The notes beneath the pieces were generated by a model. That model did not search any database. It was not told where the DNA came from and worked only from the letters and a program-made list of their open reading frames with translations. Shown here one piece after another: positions 6,145-8,505 of a stretch of 8,505 bases of DNA (within the stretch, counting starts at the first letter, position 1; every line of letters starts with the position of its first letter). The position numbers were made by a program, and so were the translations under genes. The stretch comes from JAHFJU01 sp964354865 (GTDB lineage: Bacteria > Patescibacteriota > Gracilibacteria > UBA1369 > UM-FILTER-53-11), in contig CAYHBN010000064.1 of the NCBI GenBank assembly GCA_964354865.1, positions 1-8,505 on the forward strand, in the 5' to 3' direction.

Positions 6145-7500
6145 TTATGAAAAAACCACTGTCTTCGTATTCACAAACTCTTTAATACCAAATTCTCCCA
6201 TTTCTCGGCCAAGTCCTGATTTTTTCGTGCCACCAAAGGGGAGTCGTGGGTCGCTCTTTGTTAATCCATTTATGGTTACGGTGCCTGCATCGATGAGTGG
6301 GATTAGGCGGTTTGCGCGTTCGATATCGTTTGTCCAAATTACTGCGCCAAGGCCGTACTCAGTTGCGTTGGCAAATTCGAGTGCTTCGTCTTCGGTTGTA
6401 AATATGGAGTAGGCGAGCAGTGGGCCAAATGTTTCTTCGCTCCACACTGGCACGTCGCGGCTTACAGGGCCAACAAATGCAGGGGTAAAAAATGCGCCGT
6501 TAACGTCACCACCGGTTATAAGGCGCGCGCCTTTCGCGGTTGATCTGTCGAGTTGGTCTTTTAATTGATTTGCAAAATCTGCGGTTGCAACAGGTCCAAG
6601 CGTTGTTTTTTCATCGAGCGGATCGCCCACGACGATTGTTTTAAAAAGTTCAGTCATGCGTGCTTCAAATTGAGGTTTGATCGATGAGTGAACTAAAAAG
6701 CGTTTCGCGGCAATACAACTTTGCCCTGCATTTTGCATGCGTGCGGTGAGTGCGGTGGTGCATGCTTTTTCTAAATCCGCGTCTTCGAAAATAATAAACG
6801 GGTCGCTGCCGCCCAATTCGAGTACCACTTTTTTAAGATTTTTTGCACATTCGGCGGCCACGCGAAGTCCGGCCTGCGTTGATCCGGTTAAGGTTACGCA
6901 ATCAACGGCGTCGCTACTAATAAGCGCGCTCGCGGTTGGGCCATCTATTAAAAGAGTCTGAAAAATATGTTCGGGGAATCCGGCTTTTGAGAACGCGTCG
7001 TGTAGTGCGAGCGCACATTGTGGCACGTTACTCGCATGTTTCAAAAGCACCCCATTACCTGCCATAAGTGTAGGAACCGCGGCGCGAATAACCTGCCAGA
7101 ATGGATAATTCCACGGCATAATGCAGAGCAAAACGCCGAGCGGGTCGAATCGTACATAGCTCTTGGTTGCCGCCGTTTTAATCTCTATCGGTTTTAGATA
7201 CGCAGCCGCCTCTTGCGCGTAATGTTCACACAAAACTGCACATTTTTCAACTTCAGCGCGCGCTTGTGTAATTGGTTTTCCCATTTCGAGACTCATCAAT
7301 TTTGCATACTCATCTAGATTTTCGCGCAGTACCTTCGCCAAGTTTGTCGCAAACGGTGTCCGCTCCTCAATCTTCAGTAATCGCCATTTCTTTTGCACAC
7401 TTTTCGTCGTCTGCGCCATAACTTCGGCCTCGCTCAAGGTGAGCGTGGCAAACTCCTTTAAAATTTCACCTGTTGCTGGATTTTTCGAAATCATTGTCAT
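6145..7500 (-). CDS. gabD1: NAD(P)-dependent aldehyde dehydrogenase, GabD1-like succinate-semialdehyde dehydrogenase
   Basis: This 451-residue protein is predicted to oxidise succinate semialdehyde to succinate with NAD(P)+ in the cytosol. It begins in the family style with ISKNPATGEIL. The visible catalytic set is complete: Asn131 in MPWNYPFW (oxyanion), Lys154 in LLKHASNVPQ, the GSTQAG turn (206-211), the general base Glu228 in LELGGSDPFI, nucleophile Cys262 in NAGQSCIAAKRF, and ETFGP (356-360). LLKHASNVPQ, LELGGSDPFI and GQSCIAAKRF match my memory of mycobacterial GabD1, whose length of about 457 residues also fits. The frame stays open upstream to 7623, but those extra 41 residues are not ALDH-like and would overlap the divergent gene. 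ATG 7500 (or 7494, two codons later) is therefore preferred. No SD is present. It ends 23 bp before the ThDP enzyme gene. Other aldehyde substrates remain possible. Confidence 0.92.
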   Translation of the reverse strand: MTMISKNPATGEILKEFATLTLSEAEVMAQTTKSVQKKWRLLKIEERTPFATNLAKVLRENLDEYAKLMSLEMGKPITQARAEVEKCAVLCEHYAQEAAAYLKPIEIKTAATKSYVRFDPLGVLLCIMPWNYPFWQVIRAAVPTLMAGNGVLLKHASNVPQCALALHDAFSKAGFPEHIFQTLLIDGPTASALISSDAVDCVTLTGSTQAGLRVAAECAKNLKKVVLELGGSDPFIIFEDADLEKACTTALTARMQNAGQSCIAAKRFLVHSSIKPQFEARMTELFKTIVVGDPLDEKTTLGPVATADFANQLKDQLDRSTAKGARLITGGDVNGAFFTPAFVGPVSRDVPVWSEETFGPLLAYSIFTTEDEALEFANATEYGLGAVIWTNDIERANRLIPLIDAGTVTINGLTKSDPRLPFGGTKKSGLGREMGEFGIKEFVNTKTVVFS

Positions 7501-7623
7501 ATATAGGTCAGTAAAGCACGAGTAATTCGATATTTCTAGTTTATTAGGACGTAAAATCATCTTTATGCACACTCGAAGTATGTAATGAAATGATTTTCGG
7601 CCGTCTTCACATATATATGACAA
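7494..7623. repeat. 12-bp inverted repeat spanning both divergent start codons
   Basis: TTGTCATATATA at 7494-7505 and TATATATGACAA at 7612-7623 are exact reverse complements. Each copy contains the start codon of one divergent gene (ATG 7500 on the minus strand, ATG 7617 on the plus strand). The dehydrogenase and the small membrane protein therefore share the same start context, TATATATGACAA. This supports both start choices and could be a shared operator or a shared leaderless initiation element. Confidence 0.75.
7501..7616. promoter_or_regulatory. Divergent intergenic promoter region
   Basis: This 116-bp AT-rich region lies between the minus-strand aldehyde dehydrogenase and the plus-strand small membrane protein. 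It must hold both promoters. Candidate plus-strand -10 elements are TAAAAT (7552-7557) and TGTAAT (7581-7586). On the minus strand the TATATA overlapping the start is a candidate. None has a convincing -35, and no SD precedes either start codon, so exact promoters cannot be assigned. Confidence 0.5.
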
Positions 7624-7886
7624 CCATTATTCAAGAACGTATCGTAGAAGCACCTGAATCGAGTGCGGTGACAATTCTTGTGGTTCTATTGGGTTTGAGT
7701 TTCGTATTATTCTTTTTCTTATCAATCGTATTTTCAAGAGTTACGCCGGCAGTAGTCACCCCGTCGTCTCCAATAGATTCCCCTCAACCTTTAGTTCAGC
7801 CGCTTTCTGATTCGCCATCACTTTCTGATCCGGTTGTTCCTGCTCCGCTTACCCCTGGTAATCCAGCCGCTCCGGCTCCCTATTAA
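7617..7886 (+). CDS. Small single-helix membrane protein with Pro-rich tail
   Basis: This 89-residue protein has a short charged N-terminus (MTTIIQERIVEAPES), one strongly hydrophobic segment (about 17-40), and a 49-residue tail of Pro, Ser, Val, Leu and Ala that is almost free of charge except for a few Asp. It resembles the many short membrane proteins of Patescibacteria that begin with MTT and one helix, but I do not recognise a named family. An in-frame ATG at 7590 would add nine residues (MIFGRLHIY). The ATG at 7617 is preferred because its context, TATATATGACAA, matches that of the divergent gene and the resulting N-terminus looks typical. No SD is present. It lies 33 bp before the YtxH gene on the same strand, so the two may work together at the membrane. 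Confidence 0.7.
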   Translation: MTTIIQERIVEAPESSAVTILVVLLGLSFVLFFFLSIVFSRVTPAVVTPSSPIDSPQPLVQPLSDSPSLSDPVVPAPLTPGNPAAPAPY

Positions 7887-7909
7887 ATTCCATTTTTTAT
7901 TTCATAATT

Positions 7910-7915
7910 TATATT
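7910..7915 (+). promoter_or_regulatory. Possible -10 hexamer before the YtxH gene
   Basis: TATATT lies four bases before the first ATG (7920) and seven before the second (7923). With normal -10 to start-site spacing the RNA would begin at about the second ATG, giving a leaderless mRNA. The whole 33-bp gap is AT-rich, has no SD and no clear -35, so a chance match is possible. Confidence 0.35.
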
Positions 7916-7919
7916 TTCT

Positions 7920-8390
7920 ATGATGACCAAAACTCCTGCAACGAATGGTTCCCATTCTGTTCGCGCCCTTTCATACGCACTTGCGGGCATAGCTGGTGTT
8001 GCGCTCGGAATACTATTTGCGCCAAAAGAAGGTTCAGCTACTCGTCACGATCTTATGACGAAGGCAAAAGACCTTTCGGCACGTTTTACAAAAAATCGTG
8101 AGCAGCTTCAGGCCGATGTAAAAGAGGTTTGGGGTGAAGTAACTGACGAATTGGAGCATAACTATATTGAGATGCGCAGTTTGTTTTTAGCAACCCTTGA
8201 CGATGTAAAAGATAAGGCGAGCTTTACCTATAAAAAATACGAAGAAATAGTCGACGATGTTGTTACCGAGTTTGCCGATGATCGTGGTTGGACCCACGGT
8301 CAGAAAAGTAAACTGGTGAAGCATTTGAAAAACGAGTGGGAAGATTTGAAGGAGCACTTTCAGCTTGGTAGTGGAAAAGATGAGGAATAG
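7920..8390 (+). CDS. YtxH-domain protein
   Basis: This 156-residue protein has one N-terminal hydrophobic helix (about 16-34, SYALAGIAGVALGILFAP) running directly into the YtxH signature A-P-K-E-G-S-A-T-R-x-D-L (34-45). A long, highly charged, probably helical or coiled-coil region (46-148) follows, with a short acidic end (GKDEE). YtxH proteins (PF12732 as I recall) are small envelope-associated proteins; the Bacillus member is linked to general stress, and no biochemical activity is known. Here the helical part is longer than in the shortest family members. Two adjacent ATG codons (7920 and 7923) can start it. No SD precedes them, and an AT-rich -10-like hexamer suggests the second ATG may be the true leaderless start. 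It follows the small membrane protein by 33 bp. Confidence 0.88.
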   Translation: MMTKTPATNGSHSVRALSYALAGIAGVALGILFAPKEGSATRHDLMTKAKDLSARFTKNREQLQADVKEVWGEVTDELEHNYIEMRSLFLATLDDVKDKASFTYKKYEEIVDDVVTEFADDRGWTHGQKSKLVKHLKNEWEDLKEHFQLGSGKDEE

Positions 8391-8414
8391 GTAAGTGCTT
8401 GCAGTGGATTGAGG

Positions 8415-8420
8415 TATACT
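8415..8420 (+). promoter_or_regulatory. -10 hexamer positioned for a leaderless GTG start
   Basis: TATACT (5 of 6 to TATAAT) ends seven bases before GTG 8428, the spacing at which transcription usually begins. TTGCAG at 8399-8404 is -35-like but only 10 bp upstream, too close for a normal pair. Transcription would start at or next to the GTG. Confidence 0.45.
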
Positions 8421-8427
8421 TGCCACA

Positions 8428-8505
8428 GTGATTATTTCTCCAAGAAAAATGAGAATAGCTGTGGTAGGTATTGTTTCGCTTCTTCTTTTTACAGTTTCAT
8501 TTTTT
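8428..8505 (+). CDS. Start of an exported or membrane protein, 3'-partial
   Basis: The frame from GTG 8428 is open for 26 codons to the window edge. It encodes MIISPRKMRIAVVGI followed by VSLLLFTVSFF, which is a positively charged start and a hydrophobic core typical of a signal peptide or first membrane helix. An ATG at 8449 in the same frame is the other possible start (MRIAVVGIVS). The GTG is favoured by the -10 hexamer seven bases upstream; neither start has an SD sequence. The in-frame stop at 8410-8412 limits the start to this interval. The product cannot be named from this piece. It lies 37 bp after the YtxH stop. Confidence 0.6.
   Translation, partial: MIISPRKMRIAVVGIVSLLLFTVSFF

Noticed and set aside
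7501..7623. N-terminal extension of the aldehyde dehydrogenase to ATG 7623
   Set aside because: The additional 41 residues are not ALDH-like, they overlap the divergent gene, and GabD1 length fits the start at 7500.
8399..8420. Standard -35/-10 pair TTGCAG ... TATACT
   Set aside because: The spacer is 10 bp, far from the usual 16-18, so only the -10 element is kept.

Overview
The window looks like a piece of a Candidatus Patescibacteria (CPR, Parcubacteria-like) genome. The clues are a DUF5671-type membrane protein fused to a pseudopilin-like domain, a short YtxH protein, a tiny one-helix protein with a proline-rich tail, tight packing, and few usable Shine-Dalgarno (SD) sequences. TAA, TAG and TGA all serve as stops, so the standard bacterial code applies. 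This argues against the TGA-recoding lineages Gracilibacteria and SR1. The lineage call rests on family recognition from memory, not on a marker gene.

Layout. Bases 1-3459 (+) hold the 3' part of a very large gene with no true start in the window. It encodes an Ala/Pro-rich linker, six 25-residue leucine-rich repeats encoded by near-identical 75-bp DNA units, a second Ala/Pro linker, and about 600 residues of unrecognised C-terminal region. It converges on a DUF5671 gene (3456-4412, -), and the two stop codons share one CTAG tetranucleotide. Upstream of that gene on the minus strand lie a thiamine-diphosphate (ThDP) enzyme of the acetolactate synthase family (4469-6121, -) and a GabD1-like aldehyde dehydrogenase (6145-7500, -). 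A 116-bp divergent region then separates these from a plus-strand set: a small one-helix protein (7617-7886), a YtxH-domain protein (7920-8390), and the first codons of an exported or membrane protein (8428 onward, cut by the window edge).

How the genes may work together. The most interesting pair is the aldehyde dehydrogenase followed 23 bp later by the ThDP enzyme. An annotation pipeline would probably call them succinate-semialdehyde dehydrogenase and acetolactate synthase. The same neighbour pair in the cyanobacterium Synechococcus PCC 7002 is a 2-oxoglutarate decarboxylase plus succinate-semialdehyde dehydrogenase that converts 2-oxoglutarate to succinate. The window therefore may hold a two-gene 2-oxoglutarate-to-succinate module in a CPR bacterium. 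That is inference; acetolactate formation from pyruvate is the competing reading.

Several genes lack an SD sequence and have a -10-like hexamer so close to the start codon that transcripts would be leaderless or nearly so. No RNA genes, CRISPR arrays, insertion sequences or convincing intrinsic terminators were seen.
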